Assembly: GCA_910584875.1 (NCBI GenBank)
Contig: CAJUDA010000013.1
Coordinates: forward strand, 20,039 to 84,038
Direction of reading: 5' to 3'
DNA length: 64,000 nucleotides
DNA from: an uncultured Eubacterium sp.
Lineage (GTDB): Bacteria > Bacillota > Clostridia > Lachnospirales > Lachnospiraceae
Position numbers and translations under genes: made by a program. The notes beneath the pieces are model-generated. The model did no database searches. It was not told the DNA's origin and worked only from the letters and a program-made list of their open reading frames with translations. This document shows positions 49,832 to 59,771 of this stretch, piece by piece. The stretch's first letter is position 1. Each line of letters begins with the position of its first letter.

Positions 49832-51133
49832 ATGGATGCGGTGATCACGAATGTCATAAATAATTTATTTCATCTGATCTGGTTTTTCTGTATTACACTG
49901 GAACCGAAATATAGCTGGAAAAAAACTGTTTTGATTGTGACAGGTACGACCGTACTTTATCAGATTATTGTACTGGTGCTGTACTATATGGGGATTCTTA
50001 CGGTATTAAATGCCCGCACAATGCCTGGATTTAAGGTGCACTATGTGGTTGGGTATTTGCTGGCAGTTCTTGTTTTTGGCGGAATGTATCTGTTTGTGGT
50101 TTCTGCATCACATCCGGCGAAATCGTTGTTTCTTGTCTCTGCCTATTTTAGTCTCTGGACTCTGATCTATCTTACCATCTCGCTGGTCACAGGGACAGTT
50201 TCAGGAGCTGGCAATATGCAGATCTGGCTGCTGCGCATTGGGCTGAATCTCTTTTTCCTGATTCTGTACTTTTCTTTTATCAGGAAGCGTCTGCTCCGTA
50301 TTTATAAGGAGGTAAAGAGCGGCTATGGCACGGTTTCTACCCTCTCTATTCTTGCATTTATTATGATGACATATTTAATCTTATATAATGAAACTGTGGC
50401 AAAACGGGGTTTTCTTTATATCAGTATGATATTTATCTCATGTGGTTTTGTGATGATGGTGTATGTGATGCTGTTCCGGTTTATCGGACAGTCTGATCAT
50501 GCAAGCCGCCTAAAGCAGTTGGAGTCACATGAAGAATTGTTAATGGCACAGATTGATTCGTATGAGGAAATGGAGCGCAATATCAGACAGACACGGCATG
50601 ATTTCAGGCATCACAATGTGGTGGTGGCAGAATATGCGAAAGACGGCGATTGTCAGGGAATCCTGTCCTATCTGCAGGAATATGAAGAAAAGGAAGAGCA
50701 AAAATATGCCAGTATGTATTCCAGCAACACTGCTGTCAATAATGTACTGTCCGTGTATGCCGGGAAGGCAGAACAAAAGGGCATAGGGATCGATACGCAG
50801 ATTGATCTGTGTGAGACGGGAGAAATATCGGACTATGATCTGGTATCCATCCTTGCTAATATGCTGGAGAATGCCATTAATGGCTGTATGCAGACTGATG
50901 GGGAGCGTAAGATCAGAATATTTATTCGGAATAAAGACAGGAAACTGGTGCTGGTTTGTCAGAATACCTGCCTGCCGGATATCGTATTTGAAAACGGACT
51001 GCCGCATAATGAGAACCGGGATGGTGTAGGGATAGAGAGTATCCTGTACTCCACCGAAAAGTATTCTGGTGATGCAGATTTTTGTATCGAGGATGGGATG
51101 TTTGTCTGCCGTGTGCTGTTAAATATGGTTTGA
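49832..51133 (+). CDS. GHKL sensor histidine kinase without adjacent regulator
   Basis: 433 residues from ATG 49832, with GGAGGG ahead. About six membrane helices, H box RQTRHDFRHHNVVVAEY, N box LANMLENAINGCMQT and G box DGVGIESILYSTEKYSG. Same architecture as the kinases at 1 and 38860, but no response regulator lies next to it; it could act on a shared LytTR regulator. Next gene is deoB. Confidence 0.88.
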   Translation: MDAVITNVINNLFHLIWFFCITLEPKYSWKKTVLIVTGTTVLYQIIVLVLYYMGILTVLNARTMPGFKVHYVVGYLLAVLVFGGMYLFVVSASHPAKSLFLVSAYFSLWTLIYLTISLVTGTVSGAGNMQIWLLRIGLNLFFLILYFSFIRKRLLRIYKEVKSGYGTVSTLSILAFIMMTYLILYNETVAKRGFLYISMIFISCGFVMMVYVMLFRFIGQSDHASRLKQLESHEELLMAQIDSYEEMERNIRQTRHDFRHHNVVVAEYAKDGDCQGILSYLQEYEEKEEQKYASMYSSNTAVNNVLSVYAGKAEQKGIGIDTQIDLCETGEISDYDLVSILANMLENAINGCMQTDGERKIRIFIRNKDRKLVLVCQNTCLPDIVFENGLPHNENRDGVGIESILYSTEKYSGDADFCIEDGMFVCRVLLNMV

Positions 51134-51157
51134 AAGTCAAAGAAGGAGGAGATTAGG

Positions 51158-52345
51158 ATGAAATACAGACGTATTTTTACGATTGTGATCGATTCCCTGG
51201 GGATCGGCGCCATGGAAGATGCTGCCGCTTATGGAGACGCCGGGACGGATACTCTGGGACATCTCTCACAGAGTGTAAAAAAGTTTGCCATTCCCAATCT
51301 GCAGAAACTGGGAATGGCAAACCTGCATGCTGTTCAGGGGGTGGAGCCGGTGGAGCATCCAGGGGGATATTATCTTCGGTTGAATGAGGCAAGTACAGGG
51401 AAGGATACGATGACCGGTCACTGGGAGATGATGGGACTTCCTGTCACAAAGCCGTTTAAAACCTTTACGGAACATGGATTTCCCAGGGAACTCATCGACG
51501 AACTTTCACGGAGGACCGGGCGTACCATCATCGGCAATAAGAGTGCGAGCGGTACAGTGATCCTGGATGAACTGGCGGAGGAGGAAATCGCGACCGGACA
51601 TATGATCGTGTATACTTCTGCGGATTCTGTCATGCAGATCTGTGGAAATGAGGAGACATTTGGACTGCAGGAGTTATACCGGTGCTGTGAGATTGCCAGA
51701 GAGCTGACAATGAAAGATGAATGGAAGGTGGGGCGGGTCATCGCCAGACCTTACGTGGGGAAAAAGAAAGGTTCTTTTAAACGGACCAGCAACCGGCATG
51801 ATTATGCCCTGAAGCCGTATGGCAGAACTGCCCTAAATGTGCTGAAGGAGGCTGGTCTGGATGTGATCTCCGTGGGCAAGATCTATGATATTTTTGACGG
51901 GGAAGGACTTACGGAATCCAATAAATCCAGAAGCTCTGTCCACGGGATGGAGCAGACGATCGAAATCGCAGGGAGGGATTTTCAAGGATTGTGCTATGTC
52001 AATCTGGTGGATTTTGATGCTCTGTGGGGACATCGGCGCAATCCGGTGGGATATGCAAAAGAGCTGGAACGGTTTGATCGTAAGCTGGGAGAACTCATGC
52101 CTCTGCTCCGGGACGATGATCTGCTGATGATCACGGCAGACCACGGAAATGACCCGACCCATACTGGTACGGATCATACAAGAGAGAGGGTGCCGCTCCT
52201 GATGTATTCCCCCTCGATGGAGGGCTGTGGGAAAATAGAGGATGCCGGGACCTTTGCGGTAGTCGGAGCTACCATTACTCATAATTTTGGACTGGAAATG
52301 CCGGAAGGGACGATAGGAGACTCCCTTCTGGAACAGATTAAGTAA
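51158..52345 (+). CDS. deoB: Phosphopentomutase
   Basis: 395 residues with the alkaline-phosphatase-like metal sites: FTIVIDSLGIGAMEDAAAYG and the C-terminal ADHGNDPTHTGTDHTRERVP. Also NIQAVGNMKDTMTGHWEMMG-like core (STGKDTMTGHWEMMG). It interconverts ribose-1- and ribose-5-phosphate (and the deoxy forms) in nucleoside salvage. AGGAGGAG precedes the start. No purine phosphorylase gene is adjacent here. Confidence 0.96.
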   Translation: MKYRRIFTIVIDSLGIGAMEDAAAYGDAGTDTLGHLSQSVKKFAIPNLQKLGMANLHAVQGVEPVEHPGGYYLRLNEASTGKDTMTGHWEMMGLPVTKPFKTFTEHGFPRELIDELSRRTGRTIIGNKSASGTVILDELAEEEIATGHMIVYTSADSVMQICGNEETFGLQELYRCCEIARELTMKDEWKVGRVIARPYVGKKKGSFKRTSNRHDYALKPYGRTALNVLKEAGLDVISVGKIYDIFDGEGLTESNKSRSSVHGMEQTIEIAGRDFQGLCYVNLVDFDALWGHRRNPVGYAKELERFDRKLGELMPLLRDDDLLMITADHGNDPTHTGTDHTRERVPLLMYSPSMEGCGKIEDAGTFAVVGATITHNFGLEMPEGTIGDSLLEQIK

Positions 52346-52363
52346 ATTGGCGGGTTGGACAGT

Positions 52364-53770
52364 ATGGCAGGTAATTTATTGGTACAGATGCGGGATGGGA
52401 GAGAACTGACAAAAAGGCAGCAGATCCAGCTGATCTGCACATTGAGCATGCCGGCGATCCTGGCACAGATTTCTTCCATCGTCATGCAGTATATTGATGC
52501 ATCCATGGTGGGAAGCCTGGGAGCGCAGGCTTCTGCTTCGATCGGACTGGTATCGACCAGTATATGGCTTTTTGGAGGTATATGTGGTGCGGTATCTTCG
52601 GGATTTTCGATCCAGGCAGCGCACTGCATCGGTGCCGGGGATACAGAGAGGGCAAGGAGTGTCATGCGCCAGTCCTTTTCTGCTGCCTGTCTGGTCAGTG
52701 CCTTGCTGGTTGTTTGTGGAATCCTTATTGCAGATCAGCTTCCCGCGTGGCTGGGGGCGTCGCCGGAGCTGCACAGAGGTGCTTCCCAATATTTTACCGT
52801 ATTTGTCTGTGCCATTCCTGTCGTCCAGATCAACCGTCTGGCAGGAGGGATGCTGCAGAGCAGTGGGAATATGCGGACTCCGGGGATGCTGAACATAATG
52901 ATGTGTATGCTGGATGTGGTTTTTAACGGAATCCTGATCTTTCCGTCAAGGGAGATCATGATCGCCGGTATGCCGGTTACGATCCCGGGATTTGGCATGG
53001 GTGTCGTGGGCGCCGCACTGGGGACGGCGCTTGCCCAGTTGGTGACAGCCACACTGATGACAGGGTATCTCTGGTTCCGGTCGGATCTGTTCCGGATCCG
53101 GCGGGGAGAGTGCTGGCGGCCTGAGAGGTCATGCATCTGCCGTGCCCTCCGTCTTGCCATGCCGATCGGTCTGGAAAATGTCATGATGTGCGGCGCCATG
53201 ATCGCCACGACCCGGATCGTGGCACCGCTGGGGGCGGTGGCGATCGCTGCCAATTCATTTGCCATCACGGCAGAAAGCCTGTGTTATATGCCGGGTTATG
53301 GCATAGCCGAGGCAGCGGCGACTCTGACGGGACAGAGTATCGGGGCAGGACTCATGGATCTGACGCGCCGGTTTGCCCGGATGTCCGTCTGGACCGGGGT
53401 GGCGATCATGGCGCTGACCGGCGGCGCCATGTATGTGGGAGCCCCTTTTATGATGGCGCTTCTGACCCCGGAGGTGGAGATCCAGAGGCTGGGGATCCAG
53501 ATCTTGCGGATCGAAGTATTTGCGGAACCGCTGTATGCCGCTTCCATTGTGGCTTCCGGCGCCCTGCGGGGGACAGGTGATACGATGATCCCCAGTATGA
53601 TGAACTTTTTTAGTATCTGGTGCGTGCGTATCCCTTTGGCAGTTATACTTGCCGCCAGTACCGGATTAAGGGGTGTCTGGATTGCCATGTGTCTGGAACT
53701 CTGTTTCAGGGGGACCATCTTTCTGGTACGGCTGTACCGGGAGAAATGGCTGATGAGGCATAAAGCTTAA
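52364..53770 (+). CDS. MATE-family efflux protein
   Basis: 468 residues with twelve membrane helices and MATE features (TLSMPAILAQISSIVMQYID, ALGTALAQLVTATLMTGYLW; PIGLENVMMCGAMIATTRIV). It would export drugs or metabolites against Na+ or H+. The ribosome-binding site is weak; TTG at 52355 is an alternative start. It follows deoB after 18 bases, perhaps by chance. Confidence 0.92.
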   Translation: MAGNLLVQMRDGRELTKRQQIQLICTLSMPAILAQISSIVMQYIDASMVGSLGAQASASIGLVSTSIWLFGGICGAVSSGFSIQAAHCIGAGDTERARSVMRQSFSAACLVSALLVVCGILIADQLPAWLGASPELHRGASQYFTVFVCAIPVVQINRLAGGMLQSSGNMRTPGMLNIMMCMLDVVFNGILIFPSREIMIAGMPVTIPGFGMGVVGAALGTALAQLVTATLMTGYLWFRSDLFRIRRGECWRPERSCICRALRLAMPIGLENVMMCGAMIATTRIVAPLGAVAIAANSFAITAESLCYMPGYGIAEAAATLTGQSIGAGLMDLTRRFARMSVWTGVAIMALTGGAMYVGAPFMMALLTPEVEIQRLGIQILRIEVFAEPLYAASIVASGALRGTGDTMIPSMMNFFSIWCVRIPLAVILAASTGLRGVWIAMCLELCFRGTIFLVRLYREKWLMRHKA

Positions 53771-53825
53771 TGTTCGTAATGTTTAATGAAATCATACAGT
53801 TATGGGAATGAAAGTGGGAATGAAG

Positions 53826-55430
53826 ATGATAAAAGTATTTTTAGTAGAAGACGAGGTCATTATGCGGGAGGGGATCCGCCGGAATATTGACTGGGAGGCA
53901 GAAGGATTTGAATTTGTGGGAGAAGCGGGAGACGGAGAACTGGCGTATCCGCTGATCCAGAAAAGCCGGCCGGATATACTGATCACGGATATTCAGATGC
54001 CTTTTATGGACGGACTGGAACTGAGCCGTCTCGTAAAACAGGAGATGCCGAAAATCAAGATCATTGTTCTGACCGGTTACGATGAATTTGAATATGCCAG
54101 AGAGGGGATCGATATCGGGATCACGGACTATCTGCTGAAGCCGATTGCCAGTGCGAAGCTTCTGGAGGCAGTAAAAAAAGTCGGACAGATGGTGATGGAG
54201 GAGAGGACGGAACAGAAAAATTCCGACAGGGAGCGTCTGGAAAATCTGCAGATTGCACGGCAGAAATTTTTCCGTGGTCTTGTTCTGGGGAAAAAACAGG
54301 CGTCAGCTCTTCTAAATGAAGGGCGGGAAATCGGGATGGATCTTGTGGCAGACCGGTACAATATTCTTCTTTTCCAGATCTTTTCAGGACAGGATACAAG
54401 AGAAAATACAGAGGAATATAACGCTGCGGCGACAGAGATCAGGGAAAAGGCGGAATCCCTGACAGAGATTCTCATGGTGGAACTCGGCATTGAGGGCTGG
54501 GCGTTTATCGTGATGGAGAAGGGAGAGGTATCCCTGGAGGAGATACAGAAAACACTGGTGGATACACTCTGTGATACGTTGGCAGACTACGGTAATATTA
54601 CATACTTTGGTGGCCTTGGGATTCCGGTTGGCAGACTGAGTGAGATGAACCAGTGCTATGAGGAAGCAAGCCATGCCTTTGCTTACCGCTATCTGGAAAA
54701 ACAAAACCAGATCGTGTCCAGCAGCCAGCTTCCAGACTTGTCGGATACGAAGGAAGAGCCAGATCTGGAGTCTCTGGAGGTTGATAAACTGGACAGAAAA
54801 GCGGTGGAACGTTTCCTTAAAACTGGTTTAAAGGGTGAGGTGTCGGGTTTTGTGGACGGATACTTTGCCGGGTTTGGGGAGAAAAATATAGAGTCGCTGT
54901 TATTCCGCCAGTATGTGATCATGGATATGTATTTCGCAGCGGTTGCCCTGCTGGAAGAACTCGGATATGGGGCAGAGGCTCTGGGAAAACGCTGCGGGAA
55001 GGTACAGGATATGGCAACGGCATTTTCTTCGATCGAGTCAAATAAGAAATATCTGAAAGATATTCTGGAAGCGGCGATCGATCTTAGGGAAGGGGTTTCA
55101 CAAAAGAAATATCATTCGCTGCTGGAAGAGGCTAAAAGTTATATCCGGCAGCACTATGAGGATGAAGATATCTCCCTGAATGTGGTGGCAGCCAGTGTGA
55201 ATCTGAGCCCCAATCATTTCAGCAGTATTTTCAGCCAGCAGGAAGGGCAGACATTTATTGAATATCTCACTGCTGTGCGGATGGAGAAAGCAAAAGAACT
55301 GCTCCGCACTACGGCGATGAAATCATCCGAGATCGCCTATGCCGTAGGTTATAAGGATTCCCATTATTTTAGCTATCTTTTTAAAAAGACGCAGGAATGC
55401 ACGCCGGGAGAATTCCGCCAGCAGGTATGA
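53826..55430 (+). CDS. YesN-like response regulator with AraC output
   Basis: 534 residues: receiver domain with phosphoacceptor D55 (PDILITDIQMPFMDGLEL), a long helical middle and a C-terminal AraC helix-turn-helix (DISLNVVAASVNLSPNHFSS, SEIAYAVGYKDSHYFSYLFK). Start at MIKVFL; the upstream ribosome-binding site is weak. It pairs with the YesM-like kinase directly downstream and probably switches on the following ABC transporter genes in response to sugar. Confidence 0.92.
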   Translation: MIKVFLVEDEVIMREGIRRNIDWEAEGFEFVGEAGDGELAYPLIQKSRPDILITDIQMPFMDGLELSRLVKQEMPKIKIIVLTGYDEFEYAREGIDIGITDYLLKPIASAKLLEAVKKVGQMVMEERTEQKNSDRERLENLQIARQKFFRGLVLGKKQASALLNEGREIGMDLVADRYNILLFQIFSGQDTRENTEEYNAAATEIREKAESLTEILMVELGIEGWAFIVMEKGEVSLEEIQKTLVDTLCDTLADYGNITYFGGLGIPVGRLSEMNQCYEEASHAFAYRYLEKQNQIVSSSQLPDLSDTKEEPDLESLEVDKLDRKAVERFLKTGLKGEVSGFVDGYFAGFGEKNIESLLFRQYVIMDMYFAAVALLEELGYGAEALGKRCGKVQDMATAFSSIESNKKYLKDILEAAIDLREGVSQKKYHSLLEEAKSYIRQHYEDEDISLNVVAASVNLSPNHFSSIFSQQEGQTFIEYLTAVRMEKAKELLRTTAMKSSEIAYAVGYKDSHYFSYLFKKTQECTPGEFRQQV

Positions 55431-55447
55431 GAGGAGTGATACAGGAT

Positions 55448-56890
55448 ATGAAAAAGAGAAGATCTTATCTGCAGAAGAAGCTGTATGTACTGGTCATGGT
55501 TTGCCTCGTGCCGCTCACGATCATGATCGTGTATCTTCTTATCCTTTTGAACCAGTTTTCCGACCGTTATAATGCCATAACGGATAATATCACAGTGGCA
55601 AATACATATAGTATCAATTTTAAAGAAGATCTGGATTATATGATGTACATCATAATCGTAAATATGGAGCGTGCGGAGGAAATCATGGGGACCAGGAAGC
55701 CCCATACGATGATCGAGGAAGCAAATAAAGATTTTCAGAAACTGTATCATCTGACGGATTCGGAATATGGCAGGAGCCAGATCAGCGGGATATTAAAATG
55801 CCTGACAACACTGGACGACCGTGTGGGGGAAATCGAGGAGGATGCCCTGGTCAGCGGCGCCTATGACGAAAATATGGAACGTCTGGATCTGAATATCAGA
55901 GTGCTTACGGACCTGATCCAGGACCGGATCCAGGAGTACATCTATGTTGAGACAACTCATCTTGAAAAGCTCAGGGCAGAGATCCACTCCGATGTGAGCA
56001 CGGTACTTCGTACCTGTATCCTCATCTTTACGGTGATATTATTTGGCGCACTTTTATTTAGCAGAAAGATCATGAGCGGGATCACGGAACCGATCCGCAG
56101 ACTTTCGGAGGTGACCAAACAGGCGGGCAGCGGTGACTTTGCGGTACGTGCTGAAGAAGACAGTGATGATGAGATGGCAGTGCTGAACACCAGCTTCAAC
56201 CAGATGGTGGAAAAAATCGGGCAGCTGGTTGAGGATATCCGTGTGGAGCAGATCAACCTGCGCCAGAGCGAACTGAGAGTATTGCAGGCACAGATCAACC
56301 CCCATTTTCTGTATAATACACTGGATAGTATCATCTGGCTGGCAGAGTCCGGGCAAAAGGACCAGGTGGTACAGATGGTGTCTTCCCTGTCCGATTTTTT
56401 CCGCACGACTCTCAGCAAGGGAAGGGATTATATCACACTGCATGAGGAGGAGATGCATATCCGGAGCTATCTTCAGATCCAGCAGTTCCGGTACCGGGAT
56501 ATCCTGGACTATTCGATACGGATCCCGCAGCAGATGGCATCGTATCCGATTCTGAAGCTGACGCTGCAGCCGCTGGTGGAAAATGCGCTGTATCATGGGA
56601 TCAAGAATAAGAGGGGCAGAGGGCATATCGAGGTTATCGGCAGAGAAGAAGAGGACAGGCTGGTCTTAAGTGTCAGGGATGACGGGATCGGTATGTCAGC
56701 TGAGAGGTTATCTCATGTGCGTGCCCTGATCTGTGGAGATGAAATGGATGAGGAGAATCCTTCCGGCTTTGGTCTTTTTAATGTAAACCAGAGGCTGCAG
56801 CTGAACTATGGTACTTCTTATGGTCTGGAAATTGAAAGTATTTATGGGGAGGGGACAACAATACTGGCAGTGATCCCCAAGAAAACGTAA
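55448..56890 (+). CDS. YesM-like sensor histidine kinase
   Basis: 480 residues from ATG 55448 (GAGGAGTGA ahead). Membrane helix near 13-35, a helical extracellular domain of about 150 residues, a second helix near 190-215, HAMP, then a His_kinase domain (QAQINPHFLYNTLDSIIWLA, His in HFLYN is phosphorylated) and an ATPase domain (LVENALYHGIKNKRGRG). It forms a pair with the YesN-like regulator. The helical sensor may read the sugar-bound lipoproteins encoded nearby, as in other Firmicute systems. Confidence 0.92.
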   Translation: MKKRRSYLQKKLYVLVMVCLVPLTIMIVYLLILLNQFSDRYNAITDNITVANTYSINFKEDLDYMMYIIIVNMERAEEIMGTRKPHTMIEEANKDFQKLYHLTDSEYGRSQISGILKCLTTLDDRVGEIEEDALVSGAYDENMERLDLNIRVLTDLIQDRIQEYIYVETTHLEKLRAEIHSDVSTVLRTCILIFTVILFGALLFSRKIMSGITEPIRRLSEVTKQAGSGDFAVRAEEDSDDEMAVLNTSFNQMVEKIGQLVEDIRVEQINLRQSELRVLQAQINPHFLYNTLDSIIWLAESGQKDQVVQMVSSLSDFFRTTLSKGRDYITLHEEEMHIRSYLQIQQFRYRDILDYSIRIPQQMASYPILKLTLQPLVENALYHGIKNKRGRGHIEVIGREEEDRLVLSVRDDGIGMSAERLSHVRALICGDEMDEENPSGFGLFNVNQRLQLNYGTSYGLEIESIYGEGTTILAVIPKKT

Positions 56891-57098
56891 AAAAATGAAC
56901 AGAAAACGTAAAAAAACAAACAAATATTATAAAATATTTAAAAAATTCGTAAAATATAATACATACTTCCTAAGAATCTTTATGGATATTTCACACTGTT
57001 TGGATATATAATAGCCATAACAAAAGAAGGTAAATGCCTGGAGAATCAGGCATTGCCGAAAAGAAACTGCAGGAAATGCAGAAATAGGAGGTTATGGT

Positions 57099-58151
57099 AT
57101 GAAAAAGAAACTGGTTTCAATGTTACTGGTCGCATGTCTTGCCTTTGGGCTGGTTGGATGCGGCGGTGACGACAGCAACAAGAAGACAGACGCAGGAAAC
57201 AAGCAGGCAGCAACGGATGACAAGAGCAGCGGCGGAGATTCCAAGACGATCAAAGTAGGCATCATCAATAATGATCCGAATGAGTCTGGATACCGTACAG
57301 CAAATGTCGAGGATCTGAAAAAGAAGTTTACCGCTGAAAACGGTTATGATGCTTCTTTTGCTTACAGCAAGAAAAATGATGAGCAGATCACGGCAGCAAA
57401 GAAATTCATCAATGACGGTGTCGATTATCTTCTGCTTTCCGCAGCAGATACAGCTGGCTGGGATGCTGTTCTCCAGGATGCCAAGACAGCAGGGACGAGA
57501 GTGATCCTCTTCGACCGTACGATCGATGCAAAGGATGATCTCTATGAAGCTTCCATCGTATCCGATATGGCAAAAGAAGGTGATACTGCAGTTGAATGGC
57601 TGAAGAAACAGAATCTGGATGAATATAACATTATCCATATTCAGGGTCAGATGGGTTCTTCTGCACAGGTAGGACGTTCCGGAGCGCTGGATAAGCAGGT
57701 AAAAGCAGACGGCAAATGGAACATTGTTACCCAGCAGACTGCTGAGTGGAATGCAGAGCAGGCACAGCAGATCGTACAGTCTGTTATTGATTCCGGCAAG
57801 AAATTCAATGTGATCTATGCAGAGAATGATGATATGGCAAATGGTGCGACTAAAGCGCTTGACAAAAACAATATTTCTTATGGTGTTGGCAAAGATGTCA
57901 TCATTATGGGATTTGACTGCAACAAATTTGCATTGAGAAATGTAATGAATAAGAAATGGAATTATGACGGACAGTGTAATCCATTCCAGGCAGAAGAACT
58001 TGATAAGATCATCCAGAAGCTTGAAAAAGGTGAAAAACTGGATGAAAAAGTGATCATCATGGAAGAGAAAGGTTTTGATTCCGAAAATGTCACAGAAGAA
58101 GTGATCGAAAAGTACGGAATCGGAAAAGACCTGGCTGATATGGACAAATAA
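57099..58151 (+). CDS. Sugar ABC substrate-binding lipoprotein
   Basis: 350 residues with lipobox VGCGG (Cys about 22) and a type 1 binding-protein fold (TIKVGIINNDPNESGYRTAN, DYLLLSAADTAGWDAVLQDA). AATAGGAGG ahead of ATG. Relative to YtfQ it is more diverged than the SBPs at 40843 and 61930. It is the first gene of the transporter operon, and a hairpin after it may raise its level above the membrane parts. A 10-base stem (AATGCCTG/CAGGCATT) lies in its leader. Confidence 0.9.
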   Translation: MKKKLVSMLLVACLAFGLVGCGGDDSNKKTDAGNKQAATDDKSSGGDSKTIKVGIINNDPNESGYRTANVEDLKKKFTAENGYDASFAYSKKNDEQITAAKKFINDGVDYLLLSAADTAGWDAVLQDAKTAGTRVILFDRTIDAKDDLYEASIVSDMAKEGDTAVEWLKKQNLDEYNIIHIQGQMGSSAQVGRSGALDKQVKADGKWNIVTQQTAEWNAEQAQQIVQSVIDSGKKFNVIYAENDDMANGATKALDKNNISYGVGKDVIIMGFDCNKFALRNVMNKKWNYDGQCNPFQAEELDKIIQKLEKGEKLDEKVIIMEEKGFDSENVTEEVIEKYGIGKDLADMDK

Positions 58152-58163
58152 GTCTGAACGTTT

Positions 58164-58215
58164 ATAAGAGCGTAGCGCAGAAAAGTTACCGATACGGTCT
58201 GTGTTACGCTCTTAT
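58164..58215 (+). terminator. Partial terminator after binding-protein gene
   Basis: An 18-bp imperfect stem (ATAAGAGCGTAGCGCAGA / TCTGTGTTACGCTCTTAT) without a clear T-run lies between the binding-protein and ATPase genes. Such stems protect the upstream mRNA and allow more binding protein than membrane parts. Confidence 0.7.
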
Positions 58216-58255
58216 TATGTACAAAATTCAATAATTTATGGAGGTGAACTCAGAA

Positions 58256-59770
58256 ATGGAAGGAAACGTTGTATTGGAGATGCGGAACATCCATAAAAGC
58301 TTTCCCGGCGTGCGTGCCCTGCAGGCAGTGGATTTCACCTTAAGGAAAGGTGAGATCCATGCCCTGATGGGAGAGAACGGGGCGGGGAAGTCTACTCTGA
58401 TCAAGGTTCTGACTGGTGTGTATTCCAAGGATGAAGGGACGATCCGCATTGATGGCAATGCGAAGGCCGTCTCGATCCATTCACCCCAGGATGCACAGAA
58501 ACTGGGTATCAGTACCGTATATCAGGAGATCACGCTCTGTCCCAATCTGACCGTGGCAGAGAATATGTTTATCGGACGGACCAGCGGGATGATGCAGAAC
58601 TGGAAAAAGCTCAAAAGTGATACGGAAAAGATCCTGCAGTCTCTGGACATACCGGCAAAGGCGACACAGCAGTTAGAGACCTGCTCCATCGCCGTCCAGC
58701 AGATGATCGCCATTGCCCGTGCTGTAGATATGGAGTGTAAGGTACTGATCCTGGATGAGCCGACCTCATCCCTGGATGAACAGGAAGTGGCAAAGCTCTT
58801 TAAGCTGATGCGAGAACTGCGCGAAAAGGGCGTGGGAATTATATTTGTCACCCATTTTCTGGATCAGGTGTATGAGGTGTGTGACCGGATCACGGTAATG
58901 CGTGATGGTCAGCTGGTCGGGGAGTATGAGATCAAAGATCTGCCCAGAGTACAGCTTGTATCAAAGATGCTCGGCAAAGAACTGGATGATATGGCAGACA
59001 TCAAGGATGAACAGCAGGTATATGAGAAAAAAGAAGGTGCTGTCCCTGTGCTGGAAGCAGAAGGACTTGTCAGTGACGCCGGGATCAAACCGTTTGATTT
59101 TCACATTGATAAGGGTGAGGTAAATGGTTTTACCGGTCTGCTTGGTTCCGGCAGAAGCGAATGCGTCCGTGCGATTTTCGGCGCAGACAGGGTAATGAGC
59201 GGCACGGTGAAGGTAAATGGGAAACCAGTGAAGATTTCAAAACCGCTGGATGCTATGAAAAATGGAATCGCTTATCTTCCGGAGGACAGGAAGGTGGATG
59301 GTATTGTAGGGGATCTCTCTGTGCGTGACAATATCATTCTTGCCAAACAGGTACTGAAAGGTTTCTTTAAACCGTTTTCCAGATCCGAGGCAAATAAGAT
59401 CGCGGATGAGTACATCAAGCTGCTGAGTATCAAGACAGCGTCTTCGGATACGCCGATCAAGTCCCTCTCGGGAGGAAACCAGCAGAAGGTGATCCTTGCG
59501 CGCTGGCTCTTTACCCATCCGGAATATCTGATCCTGGATGAGCCGACGAGAGGTATCGATGTCGGTACAAAAGTAGACATACAGAAATTAGTGCTCAAGC
59601 TGGCATCAGAGGGGATGAGTGTTACGTTTATCTCGTCGGAGCTGGATGAGATGCTCCGTACCTGTTCACGGCTGGTAGTAATGAGAGACCGGAAAATGGT
59701 GGGAGAGATCTCGGGAGAGGATCTTAATCAGAACAAAGTGATGAGCACGATAGCAGGAGGTGACAAATAA
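58256..59770 (+). CDS. Sugar ABC transporter ATPase (YtfR/RbsA-like)
   Basis: 504 residues, two ABC domains in tandem. First Walker A GENGAGKST and Walker B LILDEPTSSLDE; the second domain has signature LSGGNQQKV and LILDEPTRGIDVG. Its first half has no canonical LSGGQ, as in other RbsA/MglA-type proteins. GGAGGTG at 58240-58246 sets the start. It powers sugar import with the two permeases downstream. Confidence 0.93.
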   Translation: MEGNVVLEMRNIHKSFPGVRALQAVDFTLRKGEIHALMGENGAGKSTLIKVLTGVYSKDEGTIRIDGNAKAVSIHSPQDAQKLGISTVYQEITLCPNLTVAENMFIGRTSGMMQNWKKLKSDTEKILQSLDIPAKATQQLETCSIAVQQMIAIARAVDMECKVLILDEPTSSLDEQEVAKLFKLMRELREKGVGIIFVTHFLDQVYEVCDRITVMRDGQLVGEYEIKDLPRVQLVSKMLGKELDDMADIKDEQQVYEKKEGAVPVLEAEGLVSDAGIKPFDFHIDKGEVNGFTGLLGSGRSECVRAIFGADRVMSGTVKVNGKPVKISKPLDAMKNGIAYLPEDRKVDGIVGDLSVRDNIILAKQVLKGFFKPFSRSEANKIADEYIKLLSIKTASSDTPIKSLSGGNQQKVILARWLFTHPEYLILDEPTRGIDVGTKVDIQKLVLKLASEGMSVTFISSELDEMLRTCSRLVVMRDRKMVGEISGEDLNQNKVMSTIAGGDK

Positions 59771-59771
59771 T